A stretch of 42,281 bases of DNA from Pseudomonadales bacterium (GTDB taxonomy: Bacteria > Pseudomonadota > Gammaproteobacteria > Pseudomonadales > Ketobacteraceae): contig NZXG01000052.1 of assembly GCA_002701845.1 (NCBI GenBank), positions 1 through 42,281 on the forward strand, given 5' to 3'. Shown here piece after piece: positions 42,182 through 42,281 of this stretch (its first letter is position 1; every line of letters starts with the position of its first letter). The translations under genes were made by a program, and so were the position numbers. Under the pieces are notes generated by a model that saw nothing but the letters and a program-made list of their open reading frames with translations, was not told the DNA's origin and made no database searches.

Positions 42182-42281
42182 CTAGAGCCTGCTCATAAAG
42201 TTACCGGCTCCCGATGTGTGGTGCCGGTACTTGCTGCTGGAATTCATGTGGCCACCACTTTTAAACACGCCTCGTGATTAG

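Larger units (their letters stand above)
41624..42281. other. Region without intact genes at the right edge
   Basis: 658 bp past the lipoprotein gene. It holds a frameshifted vgrG fragment (41658-41970) and, upstream on the same strand, an open frame without a start that resembles part of a polymorphic toxin (41924-42181). The last 97 bases show nothing I recognise. No clear terminator follows the lipoprotein stop at 41623. Confidence 0.7.

Noticed and set aside
42185-42281. End of another insertion sequence at the right edge
   Set aside because: GTGGCCACCAC and nearby short inverted motifs hint at an element end, but there is too little sequence and no transposase to support it.

Overview
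The window looks like the chromosome of a moderately GC-rich marine or environmental gammaproteobacterium. This rests on the gene families (an Hcp with the MPTPAYMTIEG start common in gammaproteobacteria, a VasH-type sigma-54 activator, an R64/Tcp-like type IVb pilus set) and not on any taxonomic marker, so no genus is named. No rRNA, tRNA or CRISPR array was seen.

Layout. (1) 1-1390: the istA end of an IS21-family element, cut off at the left so that the transposase C-terminus and istB are missing. Its terminal transposase-binding repeats (23-bp period) are intact. (2) 1504-5106, minus strand: a candidate immunity gene and a 1026-residue 'evolved' VgrG with a C-terminal extension I cannot assign to a known toxin family. 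(3) 5174-27357: a type VI secretion system (T6SS) locus. In order it has tagH, tssJ, tssK, tssL, tssM, pppA, ppkA, hcp, two minus-strand genes of unknown function, tssA, tssB, tssC, tssE, tssF, tssG and a sigma-54 enhancer-binding activator. With vgrG this gives 12 of the 13 core Tss proteins; the sheath-recycling ATPase ClpV/TssH is absent from the window, as is a PAAR gene. (4) 27317-28921, minus: a two-TM coiled-coil membrane protein. (5) 29112-41623: a type IVb pilus operon. It encodes a SPOR-like lipoprotein, a TcpQ/PilL-like periplasmic protein, a PilN-type secretin lipoprotein, inner-membrane alignment proteins, PilP, a GspE-type ATPase, a major pilin, a GspF-type platform protein, three minor prepilins and a large surface lipoprotein. 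(6) 41658-42184, minus: decayed remnants of a second VgrG and of a polymorphic-toxin-like ORF.

How it works together. TagH, PpkA and PppA form a phosphorylation switch for assembly of the TssJLM membrane complex, TssAEFGK baseplate, TssBC sheath and Hcp tube. hcp stands alone behind a 333-bp region with a candidate -24/-12 promoter, a 5' stem-loop at the predicted transcript start and a strong terminator, consistent with control by the VasH-like activator. The evolved VgrG probably delivers its own C-terminal domain, with the adjoining small gene protecting the producer. The pilus operon is tightly packed with overlapping genes and looks like a separate surface-attachment module.

Most worth following up: the unassigned VgrG C-terminal domain with its immunity candidate, the vgrG/toxin graveyard at the right edge, two 17-bp tandem duplications at T6SS translation starts, slippage-prone tracts (G9 in the pilus platform gene, G8 in tssL, three heptamers in the activator), and the two unassigned T6SS-embedded genes.
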